Assembly: GCF_000769915.1 (NCBI RefSeq)
Contig: NZ_JRLV01000020.1
Span: 1-64,000, forward strand
From: Flavobacterium beibuense F44-8
Lineage (GTDB): Bacteria; Bacteroidota; Bacteroidia; Flavobacteriales; Flavobacteriaceae
Direction of reading: 5' to 3'
DNA: 64,000 bases
The notes under the pieces were generated by a model, which worked only from the letters and a program-made list of their open reading frames with translations, searched no databases and was not told the DNA's origin. A program made the position numbers and the translations under genes. Positions 45,069 through 54,600 of the stretch are shown here, one piece after another (within the stretch, counting starts at the first letter, position 1; the number at the start of each line of letters is the position of its first letter).

Positions 45069-46250
45069 TTATCTGTAATGTAGGGTGATTTGCCCTAACT
45101 GCCCTATCAGGCTAAATGAATTAAGTACCGATACTTTTGTATTACGGGCATAAATCCATCTGTCAAGTGGTTTTTCATACCACATTTGTTTTACGGTATA
45201 ACCACCGTATATCTTTTTAAGTCTTAGTAATATCTCTACATCAAACAGGCTTTTGGTTAGAAACCTTTTACCAAAGGCTATCTCTACCACATCACTCGAC
45301 ATTATTTTCACTCCGCATTGCGCATCCCTGAAATCAAGCCCGAACACTTTGCGCATGGTATAGTTTATTACCCTATTTAAAAACTTTCTTGTAGGCTCTG
45401 TAGAGATATCGGCTCCCATTCTGCTTATCCTGCAACCGCTAACCACTTTAAACTTTGAGTGTGTAATAGTTTTTACCAAATCACTAAAATCCTGGAAGTT
45501 TGTAGATAGGTCGGCATCCATAAAGCCTATATAATCAAACTGCTTTTGTTTTTCAAGACTCATCATACCAAGGCGTATTGCCTCTGCCCTTCCTACGTTC
45601 TTCTTACAGTTATATATGCTTATACGACCTCTGTTTTCCTTTTGTATATCCCTTAGCACTTCTAGTGTACCATCGGTACTGCCATCGTTTACAAAACACA
45701 GGTGGTATCCAAGGTTTTTAAATACAAAGTTTCTAAACTCATCACTTAACAGCCAAGCTTCTTCGTTATAACATGGTATAACCACTCCTACACAACTGTT
45801 TTGTATGTATCTGTTGTTATTGCCTGCTTTAAGCTCTGTTTGTCCTCCTATGAGCCTTTTTACCCTTATTCCTATTTCTTTAAGGCTTAAAGGTTTTTTC
45901 ATGTACTCATTAGCTCCAAGTTCAAAGCCTTTTTCTATAATATCATCATCTGTATTACCGGTTAATATCATTACCGGAGTATTGTGTTCTTTTATGTATC
46001 TTATATATTTTAAAACCTCTAAGCCCGACGATTTATCATTTATCTCGGCTAATGTATTCTCAAGAGAATGCTGATCTGCAGTAACCGACATGTTAATATC
46101 AATAATGGCCAAATCAGGCTTATGGATATCATAGTACTGAACCGCGTCAAAAATATTATCGGCGCTTATGACTTCATATCCTAAATCGGTCAGTGTTTTT
46201 TGCAGAGACAACAATACCAGTTGCTGATCATCCATTATTAATATTTTCAT
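45069..46250 (-). CDS. Response-regulator receiver fused to a family 2 glycosyltransferase
   Basis: 393 residues. Receiver at about 1-135 with Asp7/Asp8, phosphoacceptor Asp51 (LAIIDINMS), Thr97 and Lys119 (MKKPLS); about 18 extra residues follow Asp51. A short linker leads to a GT2 domain at about 150-393 like dolichyl-phosphate mannosyl/glucosyltransferases: IPCYNEE (158-164), VNDGSTDGT, MDADLS with DxD 245-247, and FRDAQCGVKIM. No membrane span is seen. Expected reaction: transfer of a sugar from a nucleotide sugar to polyprenyl phosphate or a similar acceptor, controlled by phosphorylation (inference). The gene is monocistronic with its own promoter. Confidence 0.88.
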   Translation of the reverse strand: MKILIMDDQQLVLLSLQKTLTDLGYEVISADNIFDAVQYYDIHKPDLAIIDINMSVTADQHSLENTLAEINDKSSGLEVLKYIRYIKEHNTPVMILTGNTDDDIIEKGFELGANEYMKKPLSLKEIGIRVKRLIGGQTELKAGNNNRYIQNSCVGVVIPCYNEEAWLLSDEFRNFVFKNLGYHLCFVNDGSTDGTLEVLRDIQKENRGRISIYNCKKNVGRAEAIRLGMMSLEKQKQFDYIGFMDADLSTNFQDFSDLVKTITHSKFKVVSGCRISRMGADISTEPTRKFLNRVINYTMRKVFGLDFRDAQCGVKIMSSDVVEIAFGKRFLTKSLFDVEILLRLKKIYGGYTVKQMWYEKPLDRWIYARNTKVSVLNSFSLIGQLGQITLHYR

Positions 46251-46278
46251 TTCGTGTGCTTTAGTGATTTTGATATAC

Positions 46279-46286
46279 CAAAGTTA
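46279..46286 (-). promoter_or_regulatory. -7 element of the receiver-glycosyltransferase gene
   Basis: Minus-strand TAACTTTG is a perfect TAnnTTTG, 29 bp from the ATG at 46250. Confidence 0.65.
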
Positions 46287-46664
46287 CATTAGTACCATAA
46301 GCCTTGTGGGCAAATTTAGACAGCGCGTTATTTGGTGTCGACGAACTGCTTATTTTTATCGACTTACTACTTCATTAAACACATAAAAAAAACCCCAGTG
46401 ACTGTTACATCAAAGGGGCCTCGCTTTAAAAAAAATAGACATTAGTAAAGCTAACATTAAACATTAATGCTTTTGGTATTTTGTAAGGCTATCGGTATTA
46501 TGGCGGGGGATTACAGCTACATAATTAACTATGTTGCTTAATCATATCGCAAAGATGTAAAGTATTGAAAAGTGTTTGAGGTAATTTTCGGTGAATGGCA
46601 TTTTTGTTTAGACGAAACAAAAAATTCTTCTGATAATTTAATTGGGAAGTGCTATAAAAAAACA
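46287..46664. other. Intergenic stretch without a recognised gene
   Basis: AT-rich, with no convincing reading frame. It holds a loose cccc/gggg pairing near 46395-46420 with A-runs on both sides, too long-looped to call a terminator. I see no RNA gene or mobile-element end. Confidence 0.5.
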
Positions 46665-46705
46665 ACCATCCCGGAGTGTTAAATACCTAAATCCTCCGAG
46701 ATGGT
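46665..46705 (-). terminator. Terminator downstream of the AraC-less TPR gene
   Basis: A 12-bp stem with one mismatch (accatcccggag / ctccgagatggt) and a 17-nt loop is followed on the minus strand by a run of T. The nearest annotated stop on that strand is 294 bases away at 46999, so the transcript carries a long 3' region or small genes. Confidence 0.75.
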
Positions 46706-46739
46706 CAAACTAGCTAAAAAAAGAATTAATATAAAAATA

Positions 46740-46814
46740 TTACTCAACTAAACCCTTGGAATTGCTTGAGGCCGTATTGTGTAAAGTAATTAGAGGATTA
46801 AAATTGCCCCACAT
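46740..46814 (-). CDS. Possible small peptide gene (24 residues)
   Basis: MWGNFNPLITLHNTASSNSK plus GLVE, stop at 46740. AAGGA lies 5 bases before the ATG. It lies between the TPR gene and the terminator, 15 bases after the next small frame. No family recognised; could be chance. Confidence 0.25.
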   Translation of the reverse strand: MWGNFNPLITLHNTASSNSKGLVE

Positions 46815-46829
46815 AATCCTTAATTATCT

Positions 46830-46919
46830 TTACAGCACCTGTACAAGAACCCCTAAAAGAGTTGCAGCAAAGCTATAGCTAATTATGACCGTTATAAAAC
46901 TTAAAACTTTAAATATCAT
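46830..46919 (-). CDS. Possible small hydrophobic peptide gene (29 residues)
   Basis: MIFKVLSFITVIISYSFAAT followed by LLGVLVQVL would form a single membrane span or signal-like peptide. AGGGA lies about 8 bases before the ATG. The frame can be extended upstream to 47015, overlapping the TPR gene end. No family recognised. Confidence 0.27.
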   Translation of the reverse strand: MIFKVLSFITVIISYSFAATLLGVLVQVL

Positions 46920-46998
46920 GGAATTTTCCCTGATTTTAAAAGAAAAAAAATAGAAGTAAAAACTTAAATAACAACAAGTTAGAACACAAAAAGACAAA

Positions 46999-48126
46999 TT
47001 ACTGCTCTTTATCAACCTGTTCCTTTTTTTGGTTTATTTTTTTCCTTTTTTTGACAATTTTGTAAGCCATATAAGACATGATTACAATAAAAACCAGTAT
47101 TGCTCCCAGTAATATGAAGATGAATTTACTTTTTGTTTCCTGTTGTGACTTCTCTTTTTCTTCAGATAAATCGTTAACCACAGTATTTAAGGATTTCTTC
47201 TCTTCGGCAATTATCCTTTTTGTTTCATCAAAATAAAGCTGACTGTAACGCTCATAATTTTGAGTATCCTTTATGGCTTTATAATTTTCAGATAATAGCT
47301 TGTAAACTTCCTTTTTTATAGAGAGGTCATTCATTTCCTCTAAATCGGCATCTACTTCTTTTAAAAGTGTAATGGCCTTTTCATTTTCATCTTCCTGCTT
47401 ATAAATTCTGGAAAGTCCCATTTTAGCATACGCCAGGCTGTGTCCTGAGTTTACTTCAAGAGAATACTTTATAGCTTCTTTAAAATTAAATTCGGCAGCA
47501 TCAAGATCATTTATTTCAATATAACAATCCGCTATATTATTATGCGCTATGGCTACACTTACCAAATTAATTTTTTTAGACACATATTTTTTATACACAT
47601 TTGCCGCCTCTTTAAAGTAAGGCAATGCATACTCACACCCCAGGCTGGTGCGCTGTATAAGTCCTTTAACTATAAGTATATTTCCGCCAAGATATTTTAA
47701 GGAATCAGGGATTGCTTCGGTTTTAAAGACCTCCTCGGCCTCATTAATGTATAACAATGCCTTATCATCAAGTCCAAGTCTCCTGTACTGTCCCCCAATA
47801 AATCCCGATACCTGTAACCTGTTTACCGGACTCCCCTTTTCATCGGCTATTTTTTTGGCTTTTAGAGCCGTTTCCATCACCGCGTCGTGATTTTTTAAAA
47901 CAGCATAGGCATTTGCCGATGTTAGCAAATAGCTAATTTGCATTGAAGGATCTGTAATGGTAGGATAAATTTCTTCAACCCGCCTTAATGCTTCCTTAGG
48001 GTTATTATACACCATAAGGTTAAGCTCTGTTTTAAGACTGTCAAGATTTACCTGTGCTGTTGCATAACCAAATACAAACAGCAGGCACATAATTAATTTA
48101 ACTTTTTGCAAGGTGATTTTATTCAT
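46999..48126 (-). CDS. TPR-repeat membrane protein without DNA-binding domain
   Basis: 375 residues from ATG 48126 (MNKITLQK). Signal peptide to about ATAQ, TPR repeats about 45-290, a charged coiled segment (about 295-335), one membrane span (FIFILLGAILVFIVIMSYMA) and a short Lys-rich cytoplasmic tail. It has the same layout as the TPR-AraC regulator encoded 41 bases upstream but stops where that protein continues into its cytoplasmic AraC domain. It may be a dedicated sensor partner, or a duplicate that lost its output. Ligand unknown. Confidence 0.8.
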   Translation of the reverse strand: MNKITLQKVKLIMCLLFVFGYATAQVNLDSLKTELNLMVYNNPKEALRRVEEIYPTITDPSMQISYLLTSANAYAVLKNHDAVMETALKAKKIADEKGSPVNRLQVSGFIGGQYRRLGLDDKALLYINEAEEVFKTEAIPDSLKYLGGNILIVKGLIQRTSLGCEYALPYFKEAANVYKKYVSKKINLVSVAIAHNNIADCYIEINDLDAAEFNFKEAIKYSLEVNSGHSLAYAKMGLSRIYKQEDENEKAITLLKEVDADLEEMNDLSIKKEVYKLLSENYKAIKDTQNYERYSQLYFDETKRIIAEEKKSLNTVVNDLSEEKEKSQQETKSKFIFILLGAILVFIVIMSYMAYKIVKKRKKINQKKEQVDKEQ

Positions 48127-48167
48127 GGGCAATACTAAAATAAATACCGTACAAGGTACTTATTATT

Positions 48168-49748
48168 TTAAGCAGACTCCTTTTCCTTCTCAATTTTCTT
48201 TTTAAGAAAGTTTATAAACTGTTTTGGGGTTAAATCAGTAACCGATTTAAACACTACTGTAAAGGCACTGTGTGAAGAGAAACCACAAATTTCTGCCAGG
48301 TAACTTACCTTATAAGTAAGGTATTTTTTATCAGACTGCATTAAGGCTACTATATAATTAATGCGTAAATCATTTATATAAGCATTGAAATTTTTACCCT
48401 TATTGTTATTAATGATATCCGACAGGTATTTTGAATTAGTTTTAACCCTCTTTGCCAAGAGTTGTAATGACATATTAGCATTGGTAAACTCATCTCCCCT
48501 TTCAAACTCTTTAAGCTTTTCCAGTACAGCCTGCTCTGTCTTTTCTGATATAGCCAGTACTTTACCTTCCACCTTATCTGTTACCTCATCTACAGGTAAA
48601 ACAGGGGTTGTAATAACCTTAGAGGCTTCAATTCTGGACAGCAGTTTTTCAAACTTATTATATTCGTCATCCAGCTTTTTATTGTACACAAAATACGCTA
48701 TAAAAACTATTGCAAAAATCAGTAACATTCCCACAAACATAGTGGTATACCTCGATTTATCTTTATTAATAACAATGTTTTGCTCTTTTTCAATTTCAGT
48801 AATCAGGGTATTTCTGGCATCACGCTCTTTCCAAATGAGTGCGGTAGAGAGTTCTTTATGCTTCATGGAGTTCTCACTATACAACTCCTTATTATCTGTT
48901 TTCAAGTATAATTCCGAAAGATTTTGGTATACATCTGCCTTTACCCACGATTCAATTACATTACATGCCAGTGCTGCCTCAAAAGCAGCCTGCGCCACAT
49001 CATACTGACTGTTTTTAATAGCTATTTGCCCCATACCATTGTAGGCACAAGCCGCTACTGATGAAAACTCAAACCCAATTTCTTTTAATATATCAATGCA
49101 TTTTTGATAATGATTTGCTGCTGCTATATAATCAGATGCTAAAAAGGAAGCATTGGCAAGTGCCTTTCTGATCCTTGCTTGCAAAACAGGATGACTTTCT
49201 TTACTGTTTTCAAGTATTTTATTAGATGATGAGAGTATATTAATTGCCTCACTATACTGTTTGGAGTTAATTAGTACACCGGCTTTTTCATATAGAATTT
49301 TGGTCTCAACCTCTGTTTTCGCATCTTCATCCTTTATAAGTTTTTGCTCATCTTCGGCTCTTGCAATATATGATGATGCCCTGTCTTCAATACCGAAAAA
49401 ACGACAACGGGAAGAAATAGCGATATACACCAAACTTTTAAGATAATAGTCATCGCCAGAATCAGCCAGAAAATTAGCCTTAAAAAGGTACTCAATACTT
49501 TCACTAAGATCATCAGTAAGGAATTTACTTTCAGAAAGCAAATAGTAAGCCTTTACCTTATCATTATTGGTTTTGGCATTTTTAAGAAGATATTCGGCTG
49601 CCTTGATAGTTTGTACAGGGTTATTGTAGTATCCGTTGCTATTTTCCGTAAAAATCTTTTCAGTATCAGTAACAATCTGAGCTATCGCAGCCTCTGAAAA
49701 GAATAACAAAAAAGCAAATGATATGATAAACCTAACAAACATAAACAT
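48168..49748 (-). CDS. TPR-repeat membrane-bound AraC-family regulator
   Basis: 526 residues from ATG 49748; the frame has a TTG one codon earlier. Signal/anchor at the N-terminus, periplasmic TPR repeats about 40-310, one span about 350-370, then a cytoplasmic AraC-type HTH at about 425-522 (LQLLAKRVKTNSKYLSDIIN, LAEICGFSSHSAFTVVFK). Bacteroidota have many such TPR-TM-AraC regulators that couple a periplasmic signal directly to DNA. A perfect -7 element lies 13 bp before the ATG. The next gene is a shorter paralogue. Confidence 0.87.
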   Translation of the reverse strand: MFMFVRFIISFAFLLFFSEAAIAQIVTDTEKIFTENSNGYYNNPVQTIKAAEYLLKNAKTNNDKVKAYYLLSESKFLTDDLSESIEYLFKANFLADSGDDYYLKSLVYIAISSRCRFFGIEDRASSYIARAEDEQKLIKDEDAKTEVETKILYEKAGVLINSKQYSEAINILSSSNKILENSKESHPVLQARIRKALANASFLASDYIAAANHYQKCIDILKEIGFEFSSVAACAYNGMGQIAIKNSQYDVAQAAFEAALACNVIESWVKADVYQNLSELYLKTDNKELYSENSMKHKELSTALIWKERDARNTLITEIEKEQNIVINKDKSRYTTMFVGMLLIFAIVFIAYFVYNKKLDDEYNKFEKLLSRIEASKVITTPVLPVDEVTDKVEGKVLAISEKTEQAVLEKLKEFERGDEFTNANMSLQLLAKRVKTNSKYLSDIINNNKGKNFNAYINDLRINYIVALMQSDKKYLTYKVSYLAEICGFSSHSAFTVVFKSVTDLTPKQFINFLKKKIEKEKESA

Positions 49749-49760
49749 CAATTTCTCCTA

Positions 49761-49768
49761 CAAAGATA
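49761..49768 (-). promoter_or_regulatory. -7 element of the TPR-AraC gene
   Basis: Minus-strand TATCTTTG is a perfect TAnnTTTG, only 13 bp before the ATG at 49748, giving a very short leader. Confidence 0.6.
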
Positions 49769-49850
49769 AACTTTTGTAAAAATGTTAAAGTCGATTTTTT
49801 ATCTCTTTAGAAAAATTTAATACAGTAATTATTGTTATAACAGAAAGATA

Positions 49851-50441
49851 TTATTTTGAAGTATTTATATTCTTAACAAATTCAAGTATTTGCCTTATAT
49901 CTAAAACAAGATCCGGACTCATATTCTCTATAGCATACCCCGGCATATAGGCCACTTCGGCACTTTCGGGTTTTTGCACTACTGTTACCCCGCCCGCTTC
50001 CTTTATAGCCTGAAGCCCGGCAGTACCATCGGCATTTGCTCCCGACAGTAAAATGGCTGCAAGTGAAGGTCCGTAAACATCGGCAGCCGACTCAAAAGCC
50101 ACATCAATACTTGGGCGGCTGTAGTTTACTTTTTCAGATGTATCTAAAGATATGGTTTCATCCTTTTCAAAAAGCAGGTGATAATCAGACGGAGCTATAT
50201 AAATATACCCCGGCTCTACCGGAACCTTGTCTTCTACCTCCATAATGGGTATAGCTGTTTTTATGGATATGAGGTTTTCGAGTAAATTATCCTCTCCGCT
50301 TTTGCGGTGCAGTACTATTATGAGAGCAAAAGATTTGAGCTGTTCCAGTTTGGGGAGTACTTCTATAAGTACTTCAAGACTTCCGGCCGAACCTCCTATA
50401 AGTAATGCCTTGCATCCTGAAATTATTTTACTTTCTTCCAT
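49851..50441 (-). CDS. CheB-type protein-glutamate methylesterase domain protein
   Basis: 196 residues: the catalytic CheB domain alone, without a receiver. Catalytic Ser18 (GGSAGS), His45 (VLHRKS) and Asp138 (SGANADGT) are present. In classical chemotaxis CheB removes methyl groups from receptors, but no chemoreceptor, CheA or CheW is in the window. The start overlaps the CheR-like gene by 19 bases. Lacking a receiver, its activity would depend on the separate receiver encoded upstream or on the kinases (inference). Confidence 0.9.
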   Translation of the reverse strand: MEESKIISGCKALLIGGSAGSLEVLIEVLPKLEQLKSFALIIVLHRKSGEDNLLENLISIKTAIPIMEVEDKVPVEPGYIYIAPSDYHLLFEKDETISLDTSEKVNYSRPSIDVAFESAADVYGPSLAAILLSGANADGTAGLQAIKEAGGVTVVQKPESAEVAYMPGYAIENMSPDLVLDIRQILEFVKNINTSK

Positions 50442-51232
50442 ATCTTCTCCCTGTTAAGTTGCTGAAATTTATCCTGAACGGTAGAAAACTTAATGGTTTC
50501 CTTAGTACCCAGTGCCAAATAACCTAAGCATGACAAGCTACTGTCAAACAATCTTAGCACCCTGTCCTGCAAATGCTTATCAAAATAAATAAGCACATTA
50601 CGGCACATTATTAAGTCAAACTCGTTAAACGAAGCATCTGAAACCAGATTATGTTGTGAAAACACCATTTTCTCATTAAGCTCACAGCTAAACTTCGCCA
50701 GTCCGTAATTTGCCGTATAATAATCTGAAAAATCCTCACTACCTCCCGAAAACCTGTAATTCTCTGCATACTGTTTAATCATCCTTAAAGGGAATAAACC
50801 TTTTTTGGCTGTATCCAGAACAACTGAATTTATATCTGTTGCATACAGTAATGATTTGTGCAACAAGTTGGCTTCTTTCAGTAATATAGCCATTGAGTAC
50901 ACCTCTTCTCCGGTTGAACAGCCGGCATGCCATATCCTTATAAAAGGCTTGGTAGCCAGTACCGGTACTATTTCTTCACGCAGCAATTTGTAAAACAACG
51001 GATCCCTGAACATCTCGGTAACATTAACCGTTATCTCCTCTACCAAATGCTTTACATACCCCTCTTCACTCCTTATTTTAGAAAGTACATCAGAAAAACG
51101 GGATATACCATCTATCTGGTATAACCTTTCCACACGCCTTTTTAAAGAAGCTTTAGAGTAGCCACTAAAGTCGTAACCATAATATTCAAACACCTCATTT
51201 ATCAAAACCTCAAGTTCACGGTCACTAATCAT
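50423..51232 (-). CDS. CheR-type SAM-dependent methyltransferase
   Basis: 269 residues: N-terminal CheR helical domain about 1-75 and Rossmann methyltransferase domain about 75-265 with WHAGCSTGEEVYSMAILL (SAM site), ATDINSVVLDTAKKG and DLIMCRNVLIYFD. Expected to methylate glutamates on a receptor-like protein. In this locus the only membrane sensor with a long coiled coil is the CHASE3/GAF hybrid kinase at 51615-55187, a possible target (inference). Confidence 0.92.
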   Translation of the reverse strand: MISDRELEVLINEVFEYYGYDFSGYSKASLKRRVERLYQIDGISRFSDVLSKIRSEEGYVKHLVEEITVNVTEMFRDPLFYKLLREEIVPVLATKPFIRIWHAGCSTGEEVYSMAILLKEANLLHKSLLYATDINSVVLDTAKKGLFPLRMIKQYAENYRFSGGSEDFSDYYTANYGLAKFSCELNEKMVFSQHNLVSDASFNEFDLIMCRNVLIYFDKHLQDRVLRLFDSSLSCLGYLALGTKETIKFSTVQDKFQQLNREKIWKKVK

Positions 51233-51238
51233 ACAGTT

Positions 51239-51601
51239 TTATATGGTATTTAATAAAAGTAATAATTTATCTACATCAATAGGCTTGGAAATATAGGCAT
51301 CGGCTCCTGCTTCAAGGCATTTTTCCCTGTCACCTGCCATAGCCTGAGCCGTAACCGAAACGACTGGTAACAATTGTCTGTGCGGAATTTCCTTTATAAG
51401 CGGTATAGCTTCATAACCGTCCATATCGGGCATCATCATATCAATTAATACAACATCTACCCCGGTACTGCCCTTTAGCATTTCTATCGCCTCTTCGGCT
51501 CCGCCGCAGGACATACACTCAAACGACTTAGCCTTTAACGTTGCCGTTAATGCAAAAATGTTTCTGGCATCGTCGTCTATTATTAAAACTTTTTTACTCA
51601 T
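51239..51601 (-). CDS. Single-domain response regulator
   Basis: 120 residues, receiver only: Asp9/Asp10, phosphoacceptor Asp54 (VVLIDMMMPD), Thr84, Lys106 (YISKPID). It resembles the third receiver of the upstream hybrid kinase (shared MMMP-DGYE and KCxxAGAxxYIxKP), suggesting duplication of that domain. It may carry phosphate between kinases or act on CheB/CheR. Confidence 0.92.
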   Translation of the reverse strand: MSKKVLIIDDDARNIFALTATLKAKSFECMSCGGAEEAIEMLKGSTGVDVVLIDMMMPDMDGYEAIPLIKEIPHRQLLPVVSVTAQAMAGDREKCLEAGADAYISKPIDVDKLLLLLNTI

Positions 51602-51614
51602 TAATTTTATTTTA

Positions 51615-54600
51615 TCAGGCTTTATCGTAAAGCCATACCCTTAATAATGAAAGTAGCTGATCTACATCTACCGGTTTAGTTATATAATCAGATGCTCCCG
51701 CATTGATACATTTCTCCCTGTCTCCCGTCATGGCTTTTGCCGTAACAGCAATAACCGGAAGGTTTTTAAGGTTTTTAGTTTGCCTTATTCTGGTAGCGGT
51801 TTCATAGCCGTCCATATTAGGCATCATCATATCCAGTAGTACTATATCTACATCAGGGCGCTCTTCTAAAACCTTGAGCGCTTCCTTACCATCTATAGCC
51901 GTTAGCACATTCATTTTAAGTACTTCAAGCGCCTTGGTTAACGAATAGATGTTTCGCACATCATCATCTACCACAAGTACTGTTTTTCCGTTAAGGATAT
52001 TATTGAGGGTATTAAAGTTTTTGTTCTTTTTATTGTTTTCCTTTTTGTTTTGCTCCACCAGGTGAAGGAAAAGCGAAACCTCATCAAGCATTCGCTGATA
52101 CGAATGGGCTGTTTTTATAACTATGGAGTCGGCATACTTTTTAATTTTAAGCTCTTCTTTCATAGAAAGACTTTTACCTGTAAACACAATAACCGGAATA
52201 TTATCAAGCGACTCATTCTTTACATTTTCAAGCAATTCATAAGCTTGCTTATCGGGCACTCCCATATCAAGTATTACACAGTCTACATTAGCTCCCTGTA
52301 ATGCAGTAACACCATCATTAACCTCGCTCTTAATCTCTGATTTTATATCATTGGTTTCAAGGAAATAAGCCAGTGCTTTTGCATGCTTAGGATTGTCTTC
52401 AATGATAAGTACCTTTTGAGAATCCCTGTTTACTATGTGTTCAATTTTTTTGAATACATCAGGTATCTGCTCGTAAGCCACAGGCTTATCTAAAAAGTTC
52501 ACAGCACCTTTTAAAAGGCTTTCCTGCTTCACTTTGTAAGATGACATTATATGTACCGGAATATGTTTGGTAAGTACATTGTTCTTTAACTCCTCCATTA
52601 CTTCCCATCCGCTTTTTACCGGAAGCTGAATATCCAGTAATACTCCTATAGGCTTGTATTTAAGAGCCAGATTAAGTGCCTCATCTCCCCTAACCGATAC
52701 TATACCTTTATAACTCCGCTGATGAGTAAAATCCATTAGTGACTTAGCAAAATTGGTGTCATCTTCCACAATAAGTATCACTTTATCTCCATCGTTTACA
52801 TCATCTCTGTCATCAGGCACATCATCTGGTATTACCGGGCTTAAGTACTTATCCTCTACCATTGGCTTAGCGGTAGTTTCTGTAAGTTCTTCTATTTTTT
52901 CTTTAGCAGCTACGGTGGTTGGCTTGGTAACTATAAGTCTGCCTGATGCTACCCCAAGCACCGGTATGGTAAGTGTAAACTCACTACCTTTATTGGTATC
53001 ACTAACTAATGTGATCTCACCACCAAGCAGTTTTGCAAGTTCCCTACTGATAGAAAGTCCAAGCCCGGTACCGCCATACTTACGTTTGGTAGAACCATCG
53101 GCCTGCTGGAATGCTTCAAAAATAAGTGGTTGCTTTTCACGTGGTATACCTATACCCGTATCTTTCACAGTGAAAGATACAAGTTTATCATTATCCTTAA
53201 CCTTTTTGATTTGCAGGGTTACAGATCCTTCTGCAGTAAACTTAATAGCATTTGAAATAAGATTCTTTAAAATTTGCTCCAGTCGCATTTTGTCTGTTTT
53301 CACCACCAGAGGAGCATCCTTATCATCTATAAGGAACTGAATGTTCTTTTCTTTGGCAACTTCTGTAAACAGATTCTTTAATCCTTCATTAATTTCCCTA
53401 ACCGAAACATCCATGAACTCCACCTCCATTTTACCGGCTTCAATTTTAGAAAGATCTAAAATTTCATCAATCAGCCCCAATAGCCCGTTACCCGAACTTT
53501 GAATGACCTTCGCAAATTCTATTTGCTCATCGGTCATGTTCTTATCGTTATTTTCAGAAAGTAGTCGGCTTAAAAGTAATATTGAGTTAAGCGGTGTGCG
53601 AAGCTCATGTGACATATTTGCCAGGAATTCCGACTTATATCTTGTACTAAGTTCAAGGTCTTCGGTTTTCTTCTGGATTTCCATATTCCTTTCTTCCAGT
53701 AGCGTACTCCTTTCGGCCAGTTCCTCATTGGTTTGCTGAAGTTCTTCCTGCTGTACCCTAAGCTCTTCTTCTGATGCCTGAAGTTTAGAGGTTTGTGCTT
53801 CCAACTCGGCATTAATATTTTCCAGTTCACTGTGCTGGATAATAAGTTCTTCCGACTGTGCCTGAGTTTCTTCCAGTAATTCCTGTATTCTCTGCCTGTT
53901 TTGTGCAGCCTTGATGGCTATCCCTATATTATTAGCCACTGATTTTAGGAATTCCATATCACGCGGGGTAAATTCATTTACCGAAGCCAGTTCGGCTACC
54001 CCTATAACTTTATCATCTACTAAAGGAACGGCAACTACGTGCTTAGGCTTAACTTCACCTAAGGCATAAGAAATGGTAATATCGCTCTCTGAAAGCGACT
54101 TAAGTTCGAGTACTTTACCCGATGTTACTGCCTGCCCTGTAATACCTTCACCTATTTTAAGTCGGTCTCTTTTACTGCCTCCATAACTATAGCCAGATAT
54201 CATGTACAGTTCCTCACCTTCACACAGGTAAATAACACCTGCGGCTCCTTCTGTAAATTCTGTTATGTATTCTATTATATCTTTTGTAAGTTCCTCCGGT
54301 GTTTTCTCACCAATCATTACCTGATTGAGTTCGGCCACACCTGCCTGAAGCCATTCGTTATCTGTAAGGGATTTGAACGAACTGTTAAGTGAGCGCGCCA
54401 TATTATTAAGCGAATAGGCTACCGTACCTAAGGCATCTTTCTCGCTATCATCTACCTCTATCTCATAATTACCCTGAGCAATTTGTGAAGCAATATCACT
54501 TATAACCCTTATTCTTTCGGCCATTATCTCGTCCTTATGTCTAAGTTCTTTGTGGAGTTTAGCCCTCTCAGTATAATCCTTAAGTATTCGCATAAAAAAG

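Noticed and set aside
45048..45083. Gene-like start after the TonB-receptor terminator (ATG with Lys-rich codons, 11 codons)
   Set aside because: It stops after MKKFYSSLSVM and overlaps the end of the opposite gene. It may be a relic of a lost downstream gene, but there is no coding sequence to support one.
48385..49008. 207-codon plus-strand frame opposite the TPR-AraC gene
   Set aside because: Ser-rich composition typical of antisense frames; the minus-strand gene has clear domains.
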